A DNA stretch of 11,474 nucleotides from Candidatus Moranbacteria bacterium CG_4_9_14_3_um_filter_45_14 (GTDB lineage Bacteria; Patescibacteriota; Minisyncoccia; Moranbacterales; UBA1568): NCBI GenBank assembly GCA_002790675.1, contig PFVP01000030.1, forward strand, positions 1 through 11,474. Direction: 5' to 3'. Numbering within the stretch: the first letter of the stretch is position 1; every line of letters starts with the position of its first letter. The notes beneath the pieces were generated by a model. The model was not told the DNA's origin. It worked only from the letters and a program-made list of their open reading frames with translations, and did not search any database. The position numbers and the translations under genes are program-made. Positions 6,281 through 11,474 of this stretch are shown here, in pieces.

Positions 6281-6496
6281 CTATGCAGTCTTCGTCGTGT
6301 CACAAGTTTTGCAATAAGACTTGTGAATCAAAACCTCATATATGGCTGAGGCACCGACAAGCACGTATATCACACGTGAGACAGTGGCTTCTTGTCCTCC
6401 GAAAAAAATTCCTATATCCCACTGAAACAACCCTACCAATAACCAATTGAGTCCTCCAACCACGAGAAGAATGAAGGATATTGTATGTAATTTCAT
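6281..6496 (-). CDS. DUF378 family membrane protein
   Basis: This is a 71-residue protein with two TM segments (about 4-23 and 40-58). It carries the family hallmark GGLNWLLVGLF near the end of the first helix, and a second helix (SRVIYVLVGASAIYEVL). The length matches the YuzA/DUF378 family, whose function is unknown. I start it at the ATG 6496 (MKLHTISF), because the in-frame ATG at 6526 adds an uncharacteristic Lys/Asn-rich leader. There is no clear Shine-Dalgarno; a TAATAT hexamer seven bases before the ATG hints at another leaderless or near-leaderless mRNA. The cytosolic C-terminal tail has a CxxC-like CKTC. It follows dsbB by 72 bp and ends at a terminator. Confidence 0.85.
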   Translation of the reverse strand: MKLHTISFILLVVGGLNWLLVGLFQWDIGIFFGGQEATVSRVIYVLVGASAIYEVLIHKSYCKTCDTTKTA

Positions 6497-6568
6497 ATAT
6501 TTGATATTATTTTTTTTAATCAACACAGCATCGACCTCGCCGTGCGTCTGATATTCTTTATACGCTCA

Positions 6569-7072
6569 TTATACACCCATATTCTCCTGTTTCGATTCTC
6601 GGATAACAAGAAAGATCACGACAGAAAGGAGGAAGACGAAACAAAGGAGCGACCAATCAGCGATAGAAAGAGAGAAAAGCGTCCAATCACGTGTTCCACA
6701 GCTTCCGGTACCACCGAGCGAAAGGATAACTGAATTCAAAAATGATCCGAAAGGAACGACACATATCGTCGGATCAGCAAGCGTTGGATGCTGTTGGAGC
6801 CATACTTGACGGAAGGCTATCAATCCGCCGAGAAGAGCAAGGATCGTTATTGCGAAGCCATACATCCAAACAGGTATACCTTTTATCCAACCAAAAGAAG
6901 CAGACAAGGCCGTAACACCGATCAAGAAATAGAAGAAGCGCTGTACGATGCAGAGAGGACACGGCGTAAGCGAGACGAAATATTGCAGTATGAGAGCGAA
7001 CAGAAGAAGCCCTCCGCAGAACAGAGCCACCAAACGAAAAACTATTTTATTTTCCAACTCGAAAATATTCAT
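6569..7072 (-). CDS. dsbB: disulfide bond formation protein B (DsbB)
   Basis: A quinone-linked membrane thiol oxidase that reoxidises DsbA-like partners. It has four TM segments (about 12-31, 44-61, 68-88 and 138-158). The first redox pair CPLC is Cys38/Cys41 and is followed by QR, as in the family. The second pair, Cys104 and Cys125, lies in the second extracytoplasmic loop. The length of 167 aa is usual. Its ATG directly abuts the stop codon of the upstream lexA-like gene, with no gap, so the two are almost certainly co-transcribed and perhaps coupled. No DsbA or other thioredoxin-fold partner is encoded in the window. Possible clients here are the cysteine-containing SIMPL and FN3/Ig-like proteins, by inference only. 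Confidence 0.93.
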   Translation of the reverse strand: MNIFELENKIVFRLVALFCGGLLLFALILQYFVSLTPCPLCIVQRFFYFLIGVTALSASFGWIKGIPVWMYGFAITILALLGGLIAFRQVWLQQHPTLADPTICVVPFGSFLNSVILSLGGTGSCGTRDWTLFSLSIADWSLLCFVFLLSVVIFLVIRESKQENMGV

Positions 7073-7723
7073 TTATTTGGGCATCTTGAGGACATCGATG
7101 ACCTTGCCATTGATGACGAAATTGTCTTCGGGTGTCAAGAAAATCGGTTTGTGCATCTTGTCTGTCGATTCAGGGAGGAGTGCGATGGTCTTGCCATCGA
7201 GGGAACGGTAAGTCTTCACCGTCGCCAGTCCGTCGATCACCACGAGTACCCGGTCACCATTATGATACTCTTTCGTCTGCGCATCCACCAGTATGAAGTC
7301 CCCGCTCTGGATAGTCTTGCCATTCACTTTCGCCTTATTCATCGATGTCCCTGAGACCTGCACTGCGAAGACGTTCCTGTCTTTCACGAGACGCTTGGAC
7401 ACCCGCATATAGCCTTCTATGTACTGATCAGCGAACATCGTGGCAGCGCCTGCGCTCGATGCACCGAAAACCGGCACCTGTATGAACGTATCGGCATTCA
7501 CTCCCTTAAGAAGGATACCTCTGTCCTCTGACGTTCGTTCGATATAGCCCTTTTCTTCCAGGGCATTGAGATAGAGGAAAAAGCTCCGCAAACTCTTGAG
7601 TTTCAAACCCAACTTCCCCGTTTCGGTTTTGATTTCCCGTACCGTCGGCATCTCGCCGTTCTCGGTAAAATAAGTCTTGATAGCTTGCAAGACGATCTTC
7701 TGCTTTTGTGTGAGGATTTGCAT
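7073..7723 (-). CDS. lexA: LexA-like repressor, S24 self-cleaving
   Basis: LexA-type repressors bind operators of DNA-damage genes and cleave themselves when RecA filaments form. The N-terminus is a winged helix (TVREIKTETGKLGL, then NALEEKGYIER and the wing around RGI). A putative scissile Ala91-Gly92 bond lies in ASSAGAA. The catalytic dyad is Ser127 (VSGTSM) and Lys170 (LATVKTYR). The Ser-Lys spacing is about six residues longer than in Escherichia coli because of the segment AKVNGKTIQ. At 216 aa it is of normal LexA length. It is transcribed from its own promoter (7754-7783) together with dsbB. Whether it is the SOS regulator or a specialised paralogue cannot be decided without the genome. 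The pairing with dsbB is unusual and might mean an envelope or oxidative stress role. Confidence 0.88.
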   Translation of the reverse strand: MQILTQKQKIVLQAIKTYFTENGEMPTVREIKTETGKLGLKLKSLRSFFLYLNALEEKGYIERTSEDRGILLKGVNADTFIQVPVFGASSAGAATMFADQYIEGYMRVSKRLVKDRNVFAVQVSGTSMNKAKVNGKTIQSGDFILVDAQTKEYHNGDRVLVVIDGLATVKTYRSLDGKTIALLPESTDKMHKPIFLTPEDNFVINGKVIDVLKMPK

Positions 7724-7753
7724 ATATATTTGTTTACACTACTTACATACACA

Positions 7754-7783
7754 ATAATACACCATCCACCAAAAACCTGTCAA
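7754..7783 (-). promoter_or_regulatory. sigma70-type promoter of the lexA-dsbB operon
   Basis: On the minus strand a perfect TTGACA (7783-7778) and TATTAT (7759-7754) are spaced 18 bp apart. The expected start is near 7747, about 24 bases before the ATG at 7723. An imperfect inverted repeat (TGTTTA at 7731 and TACACA ending 7753) covers the start site and is a candidate operator. Confidence 0.7.
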
Positions 7784-7789
7784 GTACTC

Positions 7790-8659
7790 TCACAGTAATT
7801 CTCCCGACCAACCGGCGCTCACAAAGGTTGTACCATCACTTTGGAAAACAAGATATTCAGCATTGAATTCCCGTGTCAAGAGAGGATACTTTGTAACCGG
7901 AGCAAAGAAAAGTCCGGATGTCATACAATCAGCCATCCACGCATTCTCCGCGAGAGCAGCACAACCGATCACCTGCTCTACCGGCTTTTTCTTCTGTACA
8001 TCGATAAGATGATGCCACTTCCCGAAACGACGCCTGAAACTATCCGATACGGCCAAGCCTTGATTCGACAGATTGATGAGGCTGGCGGCGGTATCCAGTT
8101 TCCCGGGATATTCGACAGCGATGCGATATGGACTGCCGTCGGCTTTCGTCGTCGCCACCATATCTCCCCCACCATCCACGAGAAAATGTTCACAGCCGAA
8201 AGACCTCACTCTTTCAGCCACGCGATCGATACAATAGCCCTTGCCGATACCACCGAGATCAAATGCGATCGGACCATCAATCACAAGTTTGTCACCCGAC
8301 AAAGACCACACAGGTAAATGCGTATTTTCTCTTTCTGCCAAAGAACGTATATTTTCTTTGGCGCCATAACCGGCATTTTCGAGTAACGTTGCAACTGCAG
8401 GGTCATAGACACCACTGGTCAAAACTCGCAGCTTGTCCGCTACTGTCAGGAACTGCAAAAATTCTCGAGAAACCGAATATTCACCCGCGGATGATTCTCT
8501 GAAAGCATTCACTTCTGATTGTGGCAGAAATCGTGAGAAACGATTCTCGAAGTCCTCGACGTAACAAAGAATGGAATGTTTCAGCTCTTTCTGAAATGAC
8601 TCTGCATCCACAAGTACGGACCATTTCGTACCCAATCCGGTAAAAGAAAATGCTTCCAT
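7790..8659 (-). CDS. apbE: FAD:protein FMN transferase (ApbE family)
   Basis: Attaches FMN from FAD through a phosphoester to a Ser/Thr of target proteins. Motifs seen: SGVYDPAV (82-89), FDLGGIGKGY (133-142), DGGGD (162-166), HHLIDV (216-221) and WMADCMTSG (241-249), which holds the Mg-binding Asp244. The length of 289 aa is slightly short because the N-terminal lipoprotein signal found in many ApbE proteins is missing; the protein begins directly with MEAFSFTGLGTKWSV. The gene follows the FMN-binding protein gene by 16 bp, so enzyme and probable substrate are co-transcribed. The lack of an export signal raises the question of where flavinylation takes place. There is no strong Shine-Dalgarno before the ATG. 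The lexA promoter lies inside or just after its 3' end. Confidence 0.92.
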   Translation of the reverse strand: MEAFSFTGLGTKWSVLVDAESFQKELKHSILCYVEDFENRFSRFLPQSEVNAFRESSAGEYSVSREFLQFLTVADKLRVLTSGVYDPAVATLLENAGYGAKENIRSLAERENTHLPVWSLSGDKLVIDGPIAFDLGGIGKGYCIDRVAERVRSFGCEHFLVDGGGDMVATTKADGSPYRIAVEYPGKLDTAASLINLSNQGLAVSDSFRRRFGKWHHLIDVQKKKPVEQVIGCAALAENAWMADCMTSGLFFAPVTKYPLLTREFNAEYLVFQSDGTTFVSAGWSGELL

Positions 8660-8675
8660 TATGAAAGTTTCTTGA

Positions 8676-9107
8676 TTAAAGTTGCGCTTTCAGCTCATCA
8701 ATCACTCCGTTGAAAGCTTTCGTCGTCAGTGACGATTTGGCGACATTATCGATAGCAGTAAGTTCACTCAATTTTTTCCCTTTGATCATAACCGATACTT
8801 GCTCATTGAATGATACTTTCTTTTCAGGAACCTGCCCTGTCTTCGCATCCAACGTCGCTAAATCCGTGATGATTCCATTCGTATCAACAGTCACGACGAA
8901 CCGGAGCGAATCCTCTTTGTCCTCCGTAGCCATATAGGTAGCCACGGCACTCACTTTTTTCTCTTGAGTGAGAGGAGTCACCACCACCGGCACAACATCA
9001 TCACTCTTATTTATCTGCAATATTTTCACTGCGTACTCATAGTAAGCGAAAGCGCTGACGACGATGACCACGGCAACCAACAACACCCCTTTCTTTATTT
9101 GAAACAT
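8676..9107 (-). CDS. membrane-anchored FMN-binding domain protein, probable ApbE substrate
   Basis: One N-terminal TM helix (about 7-25), preceded by KK, should put the rest outside the cell. The C-terminal part resembles the FMN-binding domain of NqrC/RnfG/PplA-type proteins: a DSLRFVVTVDTNGIITDL strand pair, then DNVAKSSLTTKAF. In this last motif Asp120 opens the pattern and Ser126 aligns with the flavinylated Thr of the usual SGATxTS; Gly and Ala of that motif are Lys124 and Ser125. The gene is immediately followed by apbE, which strongly supports the assignment. Family members carry covalent FMN and pass electrons across or outside the membrane. The first gene of the pair has a long leader with hairpins (9108-9217). 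Function as an electron carrier is inferred. Confidence 0.75.
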   Translation of the reverse strand: MFQIKKGVLLVAVVIVVSAFAYYEYAVKILQINKSDDVVPVVVTPLTQEKKVSAVATYMATEDKEDSLRFVVTVDTNGIITDLATLDAKTGQVPEKKVSFNEQVSVMIKGKKLSELTAIDNVAKSSLTTKAFNGVIDELKAQL

Positions 9108-9217
9108 ATTTTTCTGTTTTTTATTACCAAATGAAGTGAGTGAAACGAAAGTTTACTCTCGTTTCCGAGCGAGTGCCGGTAAAACCGGGGAATACCCGTT
9201 ATTCTTACGAAAACCCT
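9108..9217 (-). promoter_or_regulatory. structured 5' leader of the FMN-binding/apbE operon
   Basis: From the predicted start near 9217 the minus-strand RNA would have a leader of about 110 nt. It contains CGGG/CCCG (9198-9195 with 9189-9186), CCGGT/ACCGG (9188-9184 with 9180-9176) and a 7-bp stem GAAACGA/TCGTTTC (9165-9159 with 9148-9142). The first two hairpins share bases 9186-9188, so they exclude each other. It does not look like the known FMN riboswitch. Regulation is a possibility, not shown. Confidence 0.3.
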
Positions 9218-9223
9218 GTCTTT

Positions 9224-9229
9224 ATTATA
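9224..9229 (-). promoter_or_regulatory. -10 box of the FMN-binding/apbE operon
   Basis: TATAAT on the minus strand (9229-9224) lies just after the 3' end of the exonuclease gene. No good -35 hexamer is present at the usual distance. It is the only clear -10 upstream of the start at 9107. Confidence 0.45.
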
Positions 9230-9265
9230 CAACTTTCACAACAAAAAAGAAATACCGAGTCCTTC

Positions 9266-10000
9266 TCACGAATGGACGAGATAATGATCCAGCGTATAAA
9301 TCCAATTTTCATCGTTTTCTCCCCCATTTTCTCTCGTCATAATCTTCTGATTGAGCATCCATCCGATATAACCTTGATCCGACAGCGACACTTCGCTCAC
9401 CTTCCTCCCGATATATTTTCCGAATGTGAATCTGTCGAACAGGATCGGTCGCGACGAAATCTCTATCATCTTCTCAAGAACTTTTTCATCATCCCCAATT
9501 GTTGTAAGCATCTTTTCGAAAAAACGATCAAACAGTTTTTCTAGGACACGGACATCCCCGAGCGCACTGTGAGCGATAGCATCATCGACATTGAGATCGT
9601 AGTAATACCGCAGATATTGCAGACTCTTTTTGGGAACCACATTTTCCGTATCGAGATGATGGGCGATTTTGAACGTATCGATATTTCTCTTCACAGTAAG
9701 ATTCTCCCGCTTGAGCATTTCTCTATCAAACGAAGCATTATGCGCTACCAAAATAGCATCAGAAGAAAAGATATCTTCCAGATTTTTATGCATTGAGGAG
9801 AGGACAAACGACTCGCACTCTGCCACCATTTTGTTCGTGATATTCGTCACTACCATCGCATCAATAGTGATCGGTATCGGTGGTTTGAAAAGTGCCTCAT
9901 ATTCCTCTCCCTGATACGTATAGGCCACCTGACACACTCTATCTTCTTTACCCATACCAGTTGTTTCGGTATCGAGAAATATGAGATGACTCTTGTTCAT
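9266..10000 (-). CDS. DEDDh 3'-5' exonuclease with exonuclease X-type C-terminal domain
   Basis: A DnaQ-like exonuclease. All five active-site residues are present: Asp10 and Glu12 (LDTETTG), Asp92 (AHNASFDREML), and His144 and Asp149 (HSALGDV). After the exonuclease domain (about 1-165) comes a small domain, FTFGKYIGRKVSEV through GYIGWML (about 190-216), resembling the C-terminal module of exodeoxyribonuclease X-type proteins. A role in DNA repair or in trimming 3' ends is likely; it is not an obvious polymerase III proofreading subunit. The start at 10000 lacks a Shine-Dalgarno; instead the minus strand reads ACCTCCTT directly before the ATG, the same sense as the 3' end of 16S rRNA. A TATAAT at 10023-10018 would give a very short leader. 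Confidence 0.9.
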   Translation of the reverse strand: MNKSHLIFLDTETTGMGKEDRVCQVAYTYQGEEYEALFKPPIPITIDAMVVTNITNKMVAECESFVLSSMHKNLEDIFSSDAILVAHNASFDREMLKRENLTVKRNIDTFKIAHHLDTENVVPKKSLQYLRYYYDLNVDDAIAHSALGDVRVLEKLFDRFFEKMLTTIGDDEKVLEKMIEISSRPILFDRFTFGKYIGRKVSEVSLSDQGYIGWMLNQKIMTRENGGENDENWIYTLDHYLVHS

Positions 10001-10017
10001 AAGGAGGTCGCTGAAAT

Positions 10018-10023
10018 ATTATA
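10018..10023 (-). promoter_or_regulatory. -10 box of the exonuclease gene
   Basis: TATAAT on the minus strand (10023-10018) lies 17 bases before the ATG. Transcription would start near 10010, leaving roughly ten untranslated bases. No convincing -35 box is visible. Confidence 0.45.
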
Positions 10024-10069
10024 TGTGTAAGTATACTCTAGTAACCATTCAATGTCTCACCACTCTGTT

Positions 10070-10360
10070 TCAAATAAAAAACGCAAGTTTGTCTATAACT
10101 AGATACAGAAAGGCGATGTTTTGGACGATGAGCATCGAGATACCAATGATGAAATACCACTTTCGAGTCTTGTGTCTGAAAGCAAACATTCCGGCATATA
10201 CACCGACACTCCCGAACATCGTAGCCATAAAAAAGAGCACCCCCTCGGAGATTCTCTCCGCTCCGGCTTTCTTCGATCGCGCCTTGTCCCGCCACATAAC
10301 GAAAAACGCCACAAGATTCACGACAGCAAAAAAAGTGAGTATGACAGATAACTGATTCAT
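10070..10360 (-). CDS. DUF1294 family membrane protein
   Basis: A 96-residue protein with a first TM helix (about 5-23), the conserved cytoplasmic stretch WRDKARSKKAGAERISEG, a second hydrophobic region (about 42-60), FRHKTRKWYF, and a last TM helix (about 68-90). The pattern DKxxA..GAxRIxE followed by FRHKTRK is the DUF1294 signature. Function is unknown. Its ATG shares one base with the TAA of the upstream GIY-YIG remnant (TAATG at 10358-10362), so it was probably translated by coupling to that gene. It has only a weak AGAGA as ribosome-binding site. Insertion into the upstream gene may therefore have changed its expression. Confidence 0.88.
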   Translation of the reverse strand: MNQLSVILTFFAVVNLVAFFVMWRDKARSKKAGAERISEGVLFFMATMFGSVGVYAGMFAFRHKTRKWYFIIGISMLIVQNIAFLYLVIDKLAFFI

Positions 10361-10572
10361 TATTTCTCTTTTTTTTTCAAATTATTTTTCTTTATCATTA
10401 CAAACTTCTCAGCACGAAAAAGATTTTTGACACGCGACTCTTCTTTCGAAGCCAAAGATCGATTACGAAACACTTCTGAAAAAACGAGCTTCACCGGTCT
10501 CCGCCCGCGAGTATACTTCGCCCCCAGTGTCGAAGTGTTGTGCTCCTCTACCCTCCGCTTCACATCCGTAGT
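10360..10572 (-). pseudogene. 3' part of an interrupted YhbQ/UPF0213-type GIY-YIG nuclease gene
   Basis: Read from 10572 the frame gives TTDVKRRVEEHN, LGAKYTRGRRPVKLVFSEVF and later KNLFRAEKFVMI. This is the middle and C-terminal part of the UPF0213/YhbQ-like GIY-YIG family, including the conserved Arg of the KRRVEEH helix and the Glu region, but without the N-terminal YxYIL and YTG strands. Those strands are found at 10864-10929 on the same strand, in the proper order, with an intact foreign GIY-YIG gene between. The first in-frame ATG (10563) would start inside the conserved helix and give a 67-residue fragment without the catalytic Tyr residues. It ends by overlapping the DUF1294 start. 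The tail is Lys-rich. Apart from the interruption I see no damage, which suggests a recent event. Confidence 0.8.
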
Positions 10573-10827
10573 TTACCCAGTTAAATAAGATTTGAGCCTA
10601 TTCTTCAAAAACATACTGCCGTGATACGTTTTGAGATACTTCTCGCGATGAGTAGCATCCTGCTGATTCAAACAGGCCTCATAATAAATCAGTGTGAATG
10701 GACACCGATTCTTGGTAGATTCCACTTTACCTTTTTGATGTTGCTCGAATCTTAATTTTAAATTATTCGTATAACCAACATATCGATTCTTATCTTTCTT
10801 ACTCAGTAATATATAAACGTAATACAT
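10573..10827 (-). CDS. intact small GIY-YIG endonuclease inside the inserted element
   Basis: An 84-residue single-domain URI-type GIY-YIG protein. It shows the paired strands YVYIL (3-7) and YVGYT (16-20), catalytic Arg26 (LRFEQH), Glu62 (REKYLKT) and the usual end FLKNRLKSYLTG. All catalytic positions are present, so it should be an active metal-dependent nuclease. It has no DNA-binding module besides the catalytic domain. Its last codons (YLTG and stop) are written by the left inverted repeat of the element. The insert splits a different GIY-YIG gene whose two halves lie at 10864-10929 and 10360-10572. It has no Shine-Dalgarno. Such short GIY-YIG genes are numerous in several bacterial groups and their biological role is unclear; a mobile or homing character fits the arrangement here. 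Confidence 0.9.
   Translation of the reverse strand: MYYVYILLSKKDKNRYVGYTNNLKLRFEQHQKGKVESTKNRCPFTLIYYEACLNQQDATHREKYLKTYHGSMFLKNRLKSYLTG
10575..10588 (+). repeat. left terminal inverted repeat of the GIY-YIG element
   Basis: Plus strand ACCCAGTTAAATAA. On the coding (minus) strand it encodes the last residues of the nuclease. Confidence 0.65.
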
Positions 10828-10848
10828 ACCAGTCTAAATACTTTAAAA

Positions 10849-10862
10849 TTATTTAACGGGGT
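10849..10862 (-). repeat. right terminal inverted repeat of the GIY-YIG element
   Basis: Minus strand ACCCCGTTAAATAA, matching the left repeat except for one base. It adds the codons PVK and the stop TAA to the host gene's N-terminal fragment. Confidence 0.65.
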
Positions 10863-10863
10863 G

Positions 10864-10929
10864 AATACCGGTATAGAGCGTGCTGTCCGCACATTTGAGA
10901 ATATAGAGATGATAACTCATTCCTTTCAT
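10864..10929 (-). pseudogene. 5' part of the interrupted YhbQ/UPF0213-type GIY-YIG gene
   Basis: ATG at 10929 or 10920 (AAAGGA lies between them) opens MKGMSYHLYILKCADSTLYT and then GI at 10864. After that the frame runs through the element's inverted repeat (HPVK) and stops at TAA 10849-10851. HLYILKCADSTLYTGI is the classical N-terminal GIY-YIG strand pair and normally continues with TTDLERRVxEHN, which is found at 10572 downward. Joined, the two halves give about 90-95 residues, the usual family length. The gene begins 6 bp after the stop of the PD-(D/E)XK gene, so it was the second gene of an operon. Confidence 0.8.
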
Positions 10930-10935
10930 ATCAAG

Positions 10936-11474
10936 TTATGAAATATTCTCCCGTTCTGCTTCTTCGATTGCGGAGATATACGTACAATAATCACAATCAT
11001 TGCCTGCTGGTGGTATATCGCCACTTACGAGACACGTATGAGCATCAACGATCGCCTGCTCCACCCAAGCGTCATCTCCTACGTATGGGATGACTTTGAT
11101 ATCGAACTCCAGCTTCCCATCGAACGCTTCTTTATCAGCGTCGCCGTTGCAATAGACGAAATATCCCGTATCAGAAACTCGGAAACCATTCTTACGGAAC
11201 AGCCACTGATATATTTCCATCTGTCGTTTGTACCCGATCTGCCAATCAGCATCGAGAGAAACCTCCCCGCTCTTTGATGTCGCTTTGTAGTCCACGATAA
11301 TGATTTCACCGTTTGGTTTTACCCAGACATCATCTACTCCGCCCGTGATGAGGAGATTGGTTCCTTCGTGGAGATACTGTATACCGCGACGAAGAGAGTC
11401 TCTCCATTCTTCCATCTTTTCGTGTTCATACGGAACGGCATCGATGCCGTATTGTTTCATCAGCGGATGAGCAG
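10936..11474 (-). CDS. PD-(D/E)XK nuclease-superfamily protein, 5' end outside the window
   Basis: The reading frame is open through the right edge of the window (AHPLM precedes the first internal ATG at 11460), so the true start lies outside. The core motif is GGVDDVWVKPNGEIIIVDYK, with the acidic residue in VDD, the D-x-K in DYK, and a downstream Q-x-x-x-Y helix (KRQMEIYQW). This is the PDDEXK_1/RecB-like nuclease fold. It ends with a Cys pair (DCDYC), which in related proteins is part of a Fe-S cluster, but here only this pair is seen and the other ligands could lie upstream. It is likely a DNA repair or processing nuclease; the substrate cannot be told. The downstream neighbour was the now interrupted GIY-YIG gene. 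Confidence 0.8.
   Translation of the reverse strand, partial: AHPLMKQYGIDAVPYEHEKMEEWRDSLRRGIQYLHEGTNLLITGGVDDVWVKPNGEIIIVDYKATSKSGEVSLDADWQIGYKRQMEIYQWLFRKNGFRVSDTGYFVYCNGDADKEAFDGKLEFDIKVIPYVGDDAWVEQAIVDAHTCLVSGDIPPAGNDCDYCTYISAIEEAERENIS

Larger units (their letters stand above)
10575..10862 (-). mobile_element. about 290-bp single-gene GIY-YIG element with terminal inverted repeats
   Basis: Inverted repeats of 14 bp bound the insert: ACCCAGTTAAATAA at 10575-10588 and its counterpart ACCCCGTTAAATAA read on the minus strand from 10862 to 10849, 13 of 14 identical. Almost all the space between is the 84-codon nuclease gene. Removing roughly 10573-10863 restores the host frame as YTGI followed by TTDVKRR, exactly the family sequence. 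The exact ends are uncertain by a base or two and no clear target duplication is seen. A further imperfect copy of the repeat in direct orientation (TATTTAGACTGGT, minus strand, just before the nuclease ATG) makes the upstream end a possible hairpin. Confidence 0.7.

Noticed and set aside
6788..7354. Plus-strand open frame of 188 codons spanning dsbB and lexA
   Set aside because: It crosses two well-supported genes on the other strand and its translation is highly charged without recognisable domains.
9993..10355. Plus-strand open frame with AAGGAGGTCG near its start (10001-10010)
   Set aside because: The apparent Shine-Dalgarno is attractive, but the frame is the antisense of the DUF1294 gene and the protein looks like a shadow.
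10360..10563. The 67-codon frame as a functional small protein
   Set aside because: It starts inside a conserved helix and lacks both GIY-YIG strands, which are found upstream of the inserted gene.
10575..10862. Group I intron or intein as explanation of the split GIY-YIG gene
   Set aside because: The sequence outside the nuclease frame is too short for an intron ribozyme, and stop codons in the host frame at both ends rule out an intein.
1..11474. CRISPR array, rRNA or prophage genes
   Set aside because: No regularly spaced direct repeats, rRNA segments or phage structural genes were seen.

Overview
The window looks like a stretch of chromosome from an uncultured Patescibacteria/CPR-type bacterium (Parcubacteria- or Moranbacteria-like). 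This is an inference. It rests on the small compact genes, moderate-to-low GC, many genes without a Shine-Dalgarno, several tiny GIY-YIG nuclease genes, a secreted fibronectin-III/Ig-type protein with two membrane anchors, and a PD-(D/E)XK protein of a type I associate with that group. Almost every gene lies on the minus strand. The exceptions are two tRNAs and one PHA-depolymerase gene.

Layout from left to right. 1-240: 3' end of a probable tRNA-His, then a decayed second copy of that 3' end carrying a double-hairpin repeat, then a bidirectional terminator. 238-1008 (-): membrane-anchored SIMPL/DUF541 protein. 1009-1439: non-coding, ending in a strong promoter. 1440-1516 (+): tRNA-Arg(TCG) with terminator. 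1658-2899 (+): intracellular-type polyhydroxyalkanoate depolymerase. 3036-3781 (-): cation diffusion facilitator gene broken near TM1. 3896-6194 (-): three-gene surface operon (FN3/Ig-like protein, small membrane protein, M23 peptidase). 6281-6496 (-): DUF378 protein. 6569-7723 (-): LexA-like repressor abutting DsbB. 7790-9107 (-): FMN-binding anchored protein plus ApbE flavin transferase. 9266-10000 (-): DEDDh exonuclease. 10070-10360 (-): DUF1294 protein. 10360-10929 (-): a YhbQ/UPF0213-type GIY-YIG gene split in two by a roughly 290-bp insert that is itself an intact GIY-YIG gene flanked by inverted repeats. 10936-11474 (-): PD-(D/E)XK nuclease-fold protein, cut by the window edge.

The most striking item is the nested GIY-YIG pair at 10360-10929. 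Both halves of the host gene are still open and in family register, and the insert ends in 14-bp inverted repeats (13/14 identical). It looks like a minimal, recently moved, single-gene nuclease element. Other points of note are the PHA depolymerase with an intact Cys-Asp-His triad, the CDF transporter with a nonsense codon and a likely frameshift, the FMN-binding/ApbE pair with an atypical acceptor motif, and a probable leaderless mRNA for the FN3 protein.
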